The notes below the pieces were generated by a model, which saw nothing but the letters and a program-made list of their open reading frames with translations, had not been told where the DNA came from and did no database searches. This document shows, in pieces, positions 53,231-63,850 of a stretch of DNA of 64,000 nt (position 1 is its first letter; every line of letters begins with the position of its first letter). Made by a program: the position numbers and the translations under genes. Source of the stretch: Bettongia penicillata ogilbyi (Eukaryota > Chordata > Mammalia > Diprotodontia > Potoroidae); NCBI GenBank assembly GCA_023548195.1, contig JAJHZJ010000311.1, forward strand, positions 4,611,919 through 4,675,918. The letters run 5' to 3'.

Positions 53231-53805
53231 TGATGAGGTGTATTTGTGAAGGGTGGACCCCAAAATATGGACAGTCCAGATCGTGCTCGAATGAATTCGA
53301 CTCAAGCCTTCTTAAAGCCAAAGCAAACAAAGTTTATTAAGGATTCGCCTAATTGGGTTGCCTCTTAAGGAGCCTAAGCATTTGTGACACTTGTATTCAC
53401 AAGCGGGCCAGATAGAATCCCAGCTAGACAGAGTCTGAACTGGATTGAATCTGAGCACCTTCATGGAGGCAAGGTGGGACTTAAATACAGAAAAGAATAT
53501 AGGAGGGATGGGGGGTGGGGTGGGGGTGGTAGAGTGATGGGGGAAGAAGTTCAGCAAGGGCCTCCAAGGAGGATCAAAGGCTGGAAACAACTGGAGGTAA
53601 TCAACTAACATCAGACTAGGGGGGCACCTAGGTGGGAAGCAGGTAGGGCAATCAAGAGATACCCCACAATGGTCACAGATTTGAGTATGAAAGGCCAGAT
53701 TCTGTGAGGGGACACAGGGAGAGCTCAATTTGAGTATGAAAAGTCAATTTAAGTAAGGAGATTCCAGGGGAGCTCAAGGAAGTTCCCAGAGGCTGAACCC
53801 CATCA
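53231..53805 (-). repeat. ERV 5' LTR (proviral sense)
   Basis: A direct repeat of 48516-49093 with the same TATA-like box and poly(A) signal. Differences cluster in the G-rich run and around 53430-53460. It is followed on the + strand by the TCTC duplication. Confidence 0.9.
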
Positions 53806-54889
53806 TCTCTATACCCAGCCTCAACTTCTAACTGTAGCTCTGGTTGTGCATCTCCAGCTACCTATTTGACATTTCAAACCCAATATAACCAAAAATTGAA
53901 CCTCATTGTTTTTCCCATGCAAACTCATCCCTCTTCCAAACTTCTCTCTTTCTTTCCAGGGGCACCATCATCCTTCTAGACACCCAGGTTCACCACCTCT
54001 TTGTTTTCCTTAATTCTTCTCTCTTACTGTATATATCCAATCAGTTGCCATCTTGTAGTTTCTTCCTGAACAACATCTCTTTGGTCATCTCTTTCTCTCT
54101 ATTCCACAGTCATCAGCCTAATTCAGGACCTCATTATCTCTCTTTGGACTATTAGAAAAGTCACCTACTAATGCCTTTCCTCAACCTAAATCTTGCTCCT
54201 AATCCAACCCATTGTTCAAAAAGCTACTAAAATGACTTCCCTAAAGCATAGATCTGAACATGTTTCCCACTCCCCATCCCTGCCTATTCAAAGTCCTAAA
54301 GTCTCCCTTTTATCAGTGTGATCTCCTCTGTTTGAGACTTTAAACCCTTTGCATCTTGGCTGCAACCTATCTTTTTAATGTTATACATCCTTCCCATGCT
54401 TTCTACATCCAAAAGGGCCATTTTGTCAAACTGAGATAATACTTGTAAAGTACTCAGTACAGTGCCTGGCAAATAATAATGCTTGTCCCCATTCTTCCCC
54501 CAATCCCACTTCTTGTTCCTCACCCACAATACACCATCTCCAATCTACACACCTTTGCTCTGATTGTCCCATGCCTAGAAGACACCCCTCCTTACCTCTG
54601 CTTCTTAGAATCTCCTTTCCTTCCAAATTCAGTTCAAGCACCACCTTCCACATGAAGCCTTTCATGATCCCTCTGGCTGCTAGTGTCCTATCACCATGGT
54701 TATCTGATCCAGTAGTACCTTGGTTTACAAGTAACCTGATTTACACATGCTTCGCTGGACGAGGAAAAATTTTTTGCATAATTTGTCTTGCAGGATGAAC
54801 AAAAATTAGCAGTATGAACATCATGTTTGGACTTGAACGGCTTATGAAGGGATGATGCTCAACTAGGGAAGTGGTTTGTTTTTTTTTTT

Positions 54890-55385
54890 TTGAACCCATA
54901 TAAGATTGCATGCCATCTTGGAGAGGGAGGGGGAGAAAATTTAAAACTTATGGAAGTGATTGTTAGAAGTGAGCCTGTCTAACAAACCCCCAACTGTGAG
55001 AAACATGCTCACCTTAAACCCAGAACAATACCTGTTGTGAAATCAGGAAAGTTTTTATTAATCATTACATCCATTCCCTCTGAATGGATGGGTAGCCTCC
55101 CCAGTAAGGTTATAGGATGACTACAACACGGGCAGAAAGATGGGGCTTCCTATACTGTTTTCCAAACTTTGGATCTCCCTTGATACCGTCCCCTGGTCAT
55201 GTGACTTTATGTTCTTCTCTCTGATAGGCTTTTCCTCACACAGCTCATCAAGCCTGTGCATTGGTTTCTGACCTCTAACCTGACCATGTTAGGTCACAAG
55301 ACTCTGTGGAAACAGAACTTCCTTGTTTCCCACATTATTGAAAACCGAAAACAAATAAATTAATTTTTTAAAATGTCAAAAATAA
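54890..55385 (+). mobile_element. L1 3' end inserted in the Tigger, itself interrupted
   Basis: 'gattgcatgccatcttggag' and 'ggggagaaaatttaaaactt' resume after the LTR as 'gaaaaccgaaaacaaataaa' with an A-rich tail near 55370. Confidence 0.65.
54961..55334 (-). repeat. Solo ERV LTR, 374 bp
   Basis: Begins TGTTAGAAGTGAGCC and ends TTTCCCACA, i.e. TG...CA. AATAAAAAC on the minus strand near 55055 suggests minus orientation. Flanks TGAT (54957-54960) and TTAT (55335-55338) would be a 4-bp duplication with one mismatch, and removing the LTR restores a continuous L1 tail. It is unrelated to the LTR at 48516. Confidence 0.7.
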
Positions 55386-56339
55386 GTGTTGTTAGATTCC
55401 TAGTCAGAAGTTACCATAAAGAAAAAAAATCAGTCAAAACATGAAAGTGATTCTAAAAAATGAAAGATAAGTGAAGGCAGTAGTGTTAGCCTTACATTTA
55501 GTGAAAGCAGCATAAGAAACTCCCAAGTTGAAAACCCTGATGTTCTCATAGAAGTAGATTCTCCTTCCAAGCAATAACCCTTCCTCCTCCTCCTCCCCCT
55601 CCCTCTCATCTCCCTCACACCAGTCAAGATTTTTCTCAGAGGTAAAGTACAGGTTAATTTATTTTATTTTCAGTTTATATTGTGTTCTAATCATTGCTAT
55701 TGTATTTCAAGTGCATTAGGGACAAAAAATTTACTTAGAATTATAAATAATTATCGGTACCAATCATCAAACTTTACATTATTTCCTATGGGAAAATTCA
55801 CTTTGCTATACAAATTGCATGATGAACAGAATCTCAGAACGCAAATTAAATTCATAAACCAAGTTTCCACTCTATTTATTTTCTATATGTTTGCATTTAT
55901 ATATGTTCTTGTTTTCTCCCCCAACAAAATGTAAGTGCCTTAAAGGCAGGCACTATTTCATTTTTGCCTTATATACCTAGCTCCTACCATACTGTCAGGC
56001 CAATGGTAGGTGCTTAATAAAAATCCTTGTTGATTGACTGAATTCTGTTACCTATGCCTCTTTCAGCTGACCTCTCAACCAAGAAGGATACTGTTTGTAA
56101 GTATCCATGTCTTCCCCTTATGCTTAGACTTCAAAGATAGGTAGTGGTGATTCCTGTCCCAACAATGACTGGTCTGGAGTTATTGGTGTTATTTCTTGTC
56201 GCATTTATGTGAGCACTAGAATTGTCCCAGGTTGACTCCTCTAAGCTTTCTGCTTTGGCTCAGTATACTTGGCAGTATACAAATAATGCTAAGGCTACGG
56301 ACTTCTCTGATGAAGTGTAGCTCTATATTTGATTTCTAT

Positions 56340-56770
56340 CCAAACTAATTTCTTTATTGAATAGTTTGCCCTCAAAATCTCTACCTTGGTCTGAATGGAT
56401 CATGGCTGCAAAGCCATGTCCTGCAGAAACACTTCTTCAACAAGTCTGTGGAAGCTCTTTGGTTCCTGCTCGGACATGTCTGCGCATAGTAGGTGAAGTC
56501 GTTTTTCACTACTAGGTCGTTGTTCATCTTCTTAGTATGTCCTCTGAGATGTAAAAAGTCTATGCATACAAGCTCCAAAGACATACTTGTTTATTTATGG
56601 CCTCCAAGTAAATAGTACAAGTTGATAGCTCTTTCTTTTGAACACACTGAGCACTAATCTTATACTTCTTGACATCTGCTGCCATCTTGGGCCAGTAAAG
56701 CCCATTTTCTACTAGAGTCCTCCTTGGTCCATGTCCAAAGTTATCATACAGTGCTTTCATAGCTCTAGAG
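56340..56770 (-). pseudogene. Ty3/Gypsy-type integrase fragment
   Basis: Two overlapping minus frames (56560-56760 and 56381-56584). The first has NFGHGPRRTL and GLYWPKMAADVKKY, the HHCC zinc-binding region, with the first Cys of the CxxC pair lost (ISAQC). The second has SLELVCIDFL with the first catalytic Asp and TYYAQTCPSRNQ. IHSDQGRDFEG, with the second catalytic Asp, follows in yet another frame near 56350-56390. The frames are shifted against each other near 56580 and the catalytic Glu is not seen. These motifs are those of Metaviridae (Ty3/Gypsy) rather than retroviral integrases. Dead relic. Confidence 0.8.
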
Positions 56771-57267
56771 TGAAATATCTTGGGTAATACAGTGTAAGAA
56801 AAATAATCTATACTCTATATTTTTTGTTAAAATCTGCCAAAGATAAATTATTCTCCTTGGAGAAAAATTGCCTCAAGCAATTTCTAATTCTCATTTTATA
56901 GTGATCATGAAAGAAAAGGTAAAGAAATTCCCTAGAGATTAAGAAATTCCACAGGTAGTAAGTGTTAATTAAGTACTTACTACATGCCAAACAATGCAAT
57001 GCTTGCTGCCCTCAAAGAGCTCATATTCTAATGGGGGAGAAGACAGACAAATAGCTAACATACAAGTTAAGCAATGTAAGAGGGAAGGCACTAGCATCTA
57101 CCGGTCTACTCATTAGTTCAGACTTTTTTGAGGAAGTGAAGTGCACTCCCACTTTAGATAGAGTTTTGAGTCAAGGGATATCAAGAATTACAGACCAAAG
57201 GATCTATTGCAAGAGTGATTATGATTTTTTTTAAATAACACAGTGAAGACCTTAGTGCTGTAGGCTT

Positions 57268-57459
57268 CTACAACATTTTCCACCAACTATATTGTTTTGG
57301 AACTCCTTTGAAAACTCCATCATGCCTTCCTTTTCCAGGAAACTCGTCACTGGGAGACCTCATTATCCTGCAAGATTGAGTCTGCCTGATATGTATCATC
57401 AGTACCCTCTGCTCCTCTGATTGAGTCCTCTGAATGGAGGGCAGGGTCATGGGATCCAA
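57268..57459 (-). pseudogene. Ty3/Gypsy pol fragment upstream of integrase
   Basis: A 63-codon minus frame ending GVPKQYSWWKML. In Gypsy pol the phrase VPKQYR... stands right before the integrase zinc-binding region, so the piece fits just upstream of 56770. The 500 bp between holds an insertion (MIR/L2-like words at 56960-57070). Assignment rests on the last dozen residues. Confidence 0.5.
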
Positions 57460-57519
57460 GGCCTCCTTCTTAGGAGGGGGCTCAGCCCTGTCTTCTCCCC
57501 ATTTCCCACTAGCTATACA

Positions 57520-57730
57520 GCCTTTGGTCTTCTTTAGACTTCTCCATCAACTCCCCATCCATCATCTCTTCTTTTTTTGTCCCTCCCCCATTGCTTTTCA
57601 GCTTCCTTCTGTTGTCTTTCCAATCGATGGTGAGCTCCTTGAGGTCAGGGACTGTCTGAAGATTTTTTTTCTTTTTAATTCATATTTGTATCCCTAGCAC
57701 TTAGCATATGTTTATTGACTGACAGCAGCA
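57520..57730 (+). mobile_element. L2-type LINE 3' end inside the Gypsy relic
   Basis: 'gatggtgagctccttgaggt', 'cagggactgtctgaagattt' and 'agcatatgtttattgactga'. It lies opposite in strand to the pol fragments, so it is a later insertion. Confidence 0.65.
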
Positions 57731-57734
57731 ACTG

Positions 57735-58620
57735 TTTCCTAGTACCACATATGGAATGACAGTATTGTATGTAATAGTATAGTAAGGCCCCACATGTTAC
57801 ATGGGCTGTTCCCATATGTGGCATGGGGGTGTAATTGTGTGACTTGAAGGGGGGCAGGCTAGTCATCTCTAACATCTTCTCTCCCCATCCTTCTCCAACA
57901 GAGATTTTAATTCCTGCCAAGAGGGGAAGCAGAAGATTGGGGAGGCTACTCGATTCTCAGAGACAGGGAGTACCAGACTAGAATTATCTCTATCTGCTCC
58001 CTTATACATTATTCTAGGAGATGCTAATTTCTGATCACAGTTTCATGGTTGGAGGAGGCAGGAGGACCTCAAACTTTACATCCAAGGCTTGACACCCCTC
58101 CCACCAAATACCAGCTGCACAATGAACACACATACAGCATTTAGTCAAGATATTAATTTGTCCAATGGGCAGCAAAACAGAAATCAGAGGAGGTAAACAT
58201 AGCAGAATACATACCAGACAATACAGAGTGAAGAAGGCCTCACATTCAGAGTGAGGTAACTCACTTCAATCAAGAAAGAGTCTTAGATCTTACCCACAGG
58301 AAATTCCCCAAAGTCTCTAGAGTGGCAAGTCAGGAACAGGGACACAGGAAGACGGCTGCCTCCTCTCAGGTCTTCCTTCAGCAGCCTGAAGTGGGGTTGA
58401 CCTTCTTTCTCAAAGCTAGAAGCCAAAAGTGCCTAAAGTGACTCCAGGCTTGAAGAGAATTAAAGAAACATTTCTTCACTCTTACTAGCTCTGCTTCTTC
58501 CTTCACATGGAAATAGGACATTAATCTCTACTAATAAGAAAAGAGTCCCATACCAATGGCCTTTGGGACTCAGGTTACACTAGTAATGGATTCCATTATA
58601 TCACCCCAACCTCTGTCATT
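57735..58620. other. Unassigned sequence between Gypsy fragments
   Basis: No repeat I can name. The stretch 58030-58600 has an LTR-like feel, but I cannot find TG...CA ends with duplications. No coding signature. Confidence 0.3.
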
Positions 58621-58890
58621 CTCTTCATGACATGGTACCTTCTGTCTCAAAGTTTGACACTCCAAGGATCACATTCTCATCCTATCTTATTTCTCTTCTC
58701 CCTTCATCAAGCAGTTGTTCCCTCTACTGGTCATCCGAGGAGGATGGGCTCAGTGCAAACAAGTTTTTACATCTACTGGTGGTATAGTCTGTGGCAGAAG
58801 TCCCGGGCTCTCAGCTGCTCTTTTATTTGGTGATGTACTGTTACTGTATGTCACAGATCATTTCCATCCTTCTACAGGTATCCCCATTTT

Positions 58891-59092
58891 GAATTCACAT
58901 GGCCTATGGGACAAGACATCTGCTTCCACATTTGTGTGCTTTGGCTGATAGACCATGCTAAATACACAACTGGCCGGTGCTTCTACCTGTTTCTGGAAAG
59001 CAACATCTAACTTGCTGTCAGTTAAAATATGTCAGCAGGTTACTGTCAGTTCATAATTGAAATTGATCTCCATATGTGTAGTCTTGGAACTT
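58891..59092 (-). pseudogene. Ty3/Gypsy-type RNase H C-terminal fragment
   Basis: On the minus strand: KFQDYTYGDQFQ (59057-59092), TDSNLLTYF (59022-59050), then YQPKHTNVEADVLSHRP (58891-58950). This is the order and spacing of a Gypsy RNase H end (typically F-DYLYG, TDNNPLTY, Y-PG--N--ADALSR). Stops and frame changes interrupt it. Together with the integrase relic 2.1 kb further along the same strand it forms a RNase H then integrase order. Confidence 0.75.
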
Positions 59093-60214
59093 GACCATTT
59101 CAATTAAATTAGGGCTACTCACAACATTGGAATGAGGGCTTCCTGAGTTCAAGGGGTTTGAAAATAAATGAAAAATAAATAATTCCTACCCATTTTGATT
59201 TTTTCATTTGGAAACCACCCACTCCTACTCCCACTAATTATGTAGTACCCCAGCATCTGTATTGGGAAGGGGAAGAGAGAGAGGAGACTCTTGAATAAGG
59301 TTTACATGCCAAAAAGGGACTAATTAAAGGATATTCTTGACACAAACTGGAGATGGGAGAGAAACATTGTGGGCCTCCAAATCTGTGTCCAGATGGGGGA
59401 CGATGTTGTGGCAGCTCCCCAAACTGGGGTGATAATTGTGGGAGTTTATTTTAGTATAAAGTGGGAAATGTTCTAAATCTATTTTCTTGCATATTGCTAT
59501 CCAATTTTCCTGGAAATTTTTGTCAAATAGTGAATTGTTATCCCAGTAGCTGGGATGTTTGTGTTCATTGAAAACTAAAATCCTAGATACATTTGCCTCT
59601 TTACGCTGTGTACTAATCTGCTCCACTGATTGAGTTCTTGATTTTCTTAACCACTACTAAAATGTTTTGAGAATTACTGCTTTGTAGTACAGTTTATTTA
59701 AGTCGAAGCTCTGGCATTATGAGGTTCCCTTATCACACACTTCATTATTTCCTTTGAGATTCTTCACTTTTTTTGTCTCCAAATAAATTTTCTTATTATT
59801 TTTCTAGTTCTATGAAATAATCCTGCTGCAGTTTGATTGGCATGGCACTGAATAAGTAAATTAATTCAGGGAGTACTGTTACTATCATTATATGGATTCA
59901 TTCTGCCCTTGAGTAGTTAATACTTTTCCAATTATTCACAGTTGTTTTTATTTCTGTAAAAAATGGTTTTCTATTTTTATTTGGTTGTTATGTATATCCT
60001 GGTAGATAGACTCAAGTATTTTACACAATCTGTAGTTATTTTAAATCGAGTTTCTTTTTCTGTCTTTTCCTGTTAGGTTTTATTGGTATTATATAGAAAT
60101 ACTGATGATTTGTGTGGATTTATTGTATATCTTTCAAGTTTGTTGAAGTTATTGTTTCAATTTATTTTTTGACTCTTTAGGATTCTTTAAGTTGATCATC
60201 ATCTTGTCTACAAG

Positions 60215-61250
60215 CCAAGACCAAAGTAAAGGGAGTGTTGGTGCATGATTTTCTGTTTGCAAATGATTGTGCATTCAATATAGCCTCTGAGCTGAGATGC
60301 AACAAAGTGTGGATCAATTCTCTGCTGCTTGTACTAATTTTGGCCTAATAATTAACACCAAGAAAACACAGGTGCTCCCTCAGCCACCACCACACCATCC
60401 ATATGTGGAACCATCGATTATGGCAAATGGAGAAGTTTTAAATGCTGTGGATAACTTCACTTTCCTTGGCAGTGTACTTTCCAGGGATGTACACATTGAC
60501 AATGAGGTTGATGCACATATTGCCAGAGTTAGCTCAGTGTTTGGAAGGCTCCAAAGAAAAGTTTGGGAAGGAAGAGGTATTAGACTGACTACCAAACTGA
60601 AGGTCTACAGAGCTATTGTGGTGACCTCATCATTATATGGCTGTCAAACATGGACAGACTACCAGCACCATGCCAGGAAACTGAATCGCTTCCATTTGAA
60701 CTGTCTTAGGAAGATTCTGAGGATCATCTAGCAGGATAAGGTACTAGACAGTGAAGTTCTTGCTTGAGCTGAACTGCCAAGCATTCAAACTATGCTTCAG
60801 AGAGTGCAACTCCAATGGGCTGGCCACATTGTTCAAATGCAAAATGTATGCTTGCCAAAAAGACTATTTTGTGGAGAACTTGCTTAGGGCAGGCGATCAC
60901 ATGGTGGCCAGAAGAAGCGATACAAGGACACTCTCAAGGTCTCTCTCAAGAACTTTGGATTTGACTGTTCATCATGGAAGACACTGGCAGAGGACTGCTC
61001 AGCTTGGGTTGCCCACGTCAGAAAGGGTGCTGTGCTCTATGAGCAAAGCAGAATTGAGATAGCACAAAATAAACATAGGATGCACAAATTTGGAGTATCC
61101 ACCCCAAATATTCACAAGGACTATCTGTGTCCAACCTGTGGTAGAGCATTCTGAATTCCCATCCATCTGATTAGCCATAGCTGGACACATTGAAACTTCA
61201 CTTTATCATGGCGATGTCATTTTGGTCCTCTTCGAAAACGAAGGACAATA
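60215..61250 (+). mobile_element. RTE-like LINE 3' half inserted in L1
   Basis: Contains a 144-codon frame (60297-60731) with RT thumb/C-terminal features: NTKKTQVL, FTFLGSVLSRD, YGCQTW and HLNCLRKILRI. A second, frame-broken part follows. It ends with the hairpin-like 'cctcttcgaaaacgaaggac'. ACAAG lies on both sides (60210-60214, 61251-61255), and L1 text continues across. Class (RTE-like) is judged from the YGCQTW/LRKILRI phrases and is not certain. Confidence 0.65.
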
Positions 61251-61698
61251 ACAAGTGTTATCATCAAAAACGAACCATTTTGCTTCCCCTTAATCTAAAC
61301 TTATTATCTCAATTTCTTTTTCTTGTCTTACTGTGATAGTCAGCATTTCTTGTATCTTGCCAAATAGAAGTGATGACAATAGATATCCTTGTTTCATCCT
61401 TGATTTTCTTGGAAAGGATTCTCATTTATCTTTATTACATGTAATGATGGCTCTTGGATTTAGATATATACTATAGATATAAATATAGATACAGATATAA
61501 ATGTCATTTTGGTGACTTGTTCTTTGATCCACCAATTTTTTAAGATTAAGTTATTTAGTCTCCAGTTGATTTTTAATACTATTTTTATTAACCTTTTATT
61601 TAACATAATTGTTATTTCATCATGGTCAGTAAAGGATGTGTATAATATTTCTACTTTCTGCATTTGTTTTTGAGGTGTTTATGTCCTAAGACATAAAG

Positions 61699-61700
<2 letters not shown>

Positions 61701-61742
<42 letters not shown>
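61701..61742. repeat. (GT)21 microsatellite
   Basis: Uninterrupted. A second mixed TG/TA/CA block lies at 61809-61879. Frames reading CVCVCV are artefacts. Confidence 0.95.
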
Positions 61743-61744
<2 letters not shown>

Positions 61745-61841
61745 ATACATATACATATATCTTACATATATCTTTATCAAAACACTTTACAAAAACTGGT
61801 CATGTTTATATGTGTGTGTGTATATATGTGTATACACACAT

Positions 61842-61874
<33 letters not shown>

Positions 61875-63559
61875 AAACCATTCAATAATCTCCAGAAACG
61901 TATCATATCTAATTTTTCTCAAATTCTATACAGGCCTTTAATTTCTTTTCTGTTTCTTTTTTTGTTTGAATTTATCTATGGCCGATAGAGGTAAGTTGAA
62001 GATCCCCCATCATAATGTTTTTATATTCTATTTCTATAATTCATTGAGTTTTCTCTTTAAGTATTTAGAAGCTATACTATTCAGTGCATATATGCTAAGT
62101 ATTAAAATAAATTCATATTCTATGTGTCCTTTTATCAAAATATAGTTTGCCTCTTTATCTCTTTTAATTAAGTTTATTTTTGCTGCAGACTTATCTGAAA
62201 TCATAATCATTATATCTGCTTTTTTTGTATTCAGCTAAGACATACCAGATTTTTCTCTAAACCATCATTTTAATTCTGTGAGTGTCTTTATGTTTCAAGT
62301 ATGTTTCTTGTAAACAATATATTGTTGGAGTTTTTACTGTCTAATTGATTCTGTTAATATCTTCCACTTTATGAGTAAGTTCATTCCATTCACATTCACA
62401 GTTATGATAGCTAATTGTTTACTTCCCTCCATCCTATTATCTTATAGTTTTTCTTCACTATTATCCTTTGCTTTTCTTCTTTTATCTGTCTCTTCACTAT
62501 CCCTTTTCCTGACTTAAGATTTTTTAGCTTGTCTCTTCCTGAGTCTATGCTTCCTCTTATGTTCCCTTTTCCCTTTTTCCTATTTCTATCTGTATCCTTA
62601 TTGAGTTGTGTATTCCTACACCAAAATCTATGTGAATGTGTGTGTGTGTATGTGTGTGTAGTTTTCTCTGCCCAGCTACCCTCTGCTGCAATCTACTGAG
62701 CTAAATTTTTCTAGGTGTTTCAGGGTCAGTGCTGCTGCCAGACAACTTATCTGACTTGATATGAGATAATTTAAATCTCTGATGCTAAGTCTTTGTTCAT
62801 GAAACTCATTTCAGGGATTGCACCTAAGAGAAATGATTATTAATAACCAATGATTTGGGGACATTAAGGTTTCCCCTTTTTTCTTTTATCCTCATTTCAA
62901 GACCTCTGTCTCTGAAGTTTAAGCTAATCTTCTCTATCCAAACCCCATCTAGGTGGGGCAGTCATTATACTCTACTCAGTTTTGTGTGGGGATAGAGTCT
63001 TCGAATAGATTGCCTAAGTCTGAGGGTAACAGAATCAAATGATATAATCTAAATTCAGATCCATCCCCTCATTGTAATATTCATTCTCTCATTAACTGTT
63101 AGCTAATCAGAGTTGATTGCCATGGGATGGGGGGGAGAAGGAACACCCCATTTCCAATGGGCATGTAAGCTGTGAGCCCACCACCATGATTGTCTTTGTT
63201 CTAAGAGACAGCCAGCCAAATGATCATCCTTTGATTAAAATGCTGCTGTTATTAATAAAATGATTAAATTACCCAGAAATTATGTCTCTCAAACCTTTTT
63301 AAATGCTATGTTCCCAAAGAAAACCCATAGACTCTGTATAGGGACTGGGGTGATGAGGCCCACTCTTTTCCACTATCTTGGATTTGCATGCAAAAATCAT
63401 ACTAGGGTAAAGAACAAAAGCTGGCAGGGCCATGGCTCTCTACTCCTGCTCCATATTTTTGCCTTTATTATGAATATCCACCAGCAACAAAAGCACCAAT
63501 CCTTTTGTGCTGCATTAAGGTTAACACAAGCCTTGATGACCTCCTATAACTGCAAAGCA

Positions 63560-63850
63560 CCCTTTCCTCATCTTCAACTCTCAAAATCCTTAGCTTCCTC
63601 CAGACTTTAGCTCAAGTGCCAACTCCTCTGTGATCCTCCAAACTGTAGCTTTCTTTCCTCAGATCATCTTGTATCTCCTTACCTGTGTACAAGTCAAACC
63701 TTACCCACTTCCACCAGCACCTCTTCCCAGTAGAAAGTAAGCTTCTCGAAAGGAAGGTCAATCTTATTTTTTGTCTTTGAGTCACTAATGCCTAGCACAG
63801 AGCCTGGCTTAGAGTAGGTGATTAATAAATGCTTTTTGAACTGAATTTAG
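63560..63850 (+). mobile_element. L2-type LINE 3' end
   Basis: 'agtagaaagtaagcttctcg', 'taatgcctagcacagagcct' and 'aggtgattaataaatgcttt'. The last 150 bases of the window hold nothing identifiable. Confidence 0.7.

Larger units (their letters stand above)
48516..53805 (-). mobile_element. Gammaretrovirus-like (class I) endogenous provirus, internally deleted
   Basis: Two direct LTRs (48516-49093 and 53231-53805) bound about 4.1 kb with decayed gag and pol on the minus strand. A 4-bp target duplication TCTC (48512-48515, 53806-53809) flanks the whole, inside L2 sequence. The primer site resembles tRNA-Glu and a polypurine tract abuts the 3' LTR. Total length is 5.3 kb against 8-9 kb for a complete provirus. 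Integrase and env are not detectable, and part of RT and RNase H is missing. gag and pol carry frameshifts and altered active sites, so it is non-functional. LTR to LTR differences by eye are about 20-25. Confidence 0.92.
54710..55871. mobile_element. Tigger-like (Tc1/mariner, pogo) element, interrupted
   Basis: Left terminus 'agtagtaccttggtttacaa'. Right terminus 'cataaaccaagtttccact' is its inverted repeat. Between them 'tttcctatgggaaaattcac' and 'aattgcatgatgaacagaat' are typical of Tigger-type non-autonomous elements. An L1 3' fragment with a solo LTR sits inside. No transposase survives. The TA target duplication is not clear. Confidence 0.7.
47040..56040 (+). mobile_element. L2/CR1-clade LINE assembly interrupted by several insertions
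   Basis: L2-type pieces in the + orientation: 47040-47189, 47460-48076, 48307-48515 (which crosses an internal L2/L2 joint near 48390), 53806-54709 and 55872-56040. The text resumes across breaks: 'gatctc' at 48515 continues as 'tctctataccc' at 53806, and the end 'ggtgcttaataaaaatcctt' comes after the Tigger insertion. Interruptions are the inverted LTR/L2 insert, a hAT element, the ERV and a Tigger. All coding capacity is lost. Two L2 copies may be joined here. Confidence 0.75.
59640..62700 (-). mobile_element. L1 ORF2 region, antisense, interrupted
   Basis: 'ttgattggcatggcactgaa', 'gtagttattttaaatcgagt' and 'ctttcaagtttgttgaagtt' (59640-60200), resuming at 61256 ('gtgatgacaatagatatcct') and 61980-62420 ('gaagatcccccatcataatg', 'ttatgagtaagttcattcca'). 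These are reverse-complement L1 ORF2. Many stops. Microsatellites and an RTE-like insertion interrupt it. 62700-63555 shows no clear feature. Confidence 0.75.

Noticed and set aside
48531..53247. LTR edge at TGAAGGG (48531/53247)
   Set aside because: The 15-16 bp outside it are also shared by both LTRs. Only the edge at 48516/53231 gives a matching TCTC duplication and a PBS 5 nt away.
61701..61988. 95-codon frame with CVCVCV and THTHTH runs
   Set aside because: Translation of (GT)n and (CA)n repeats.
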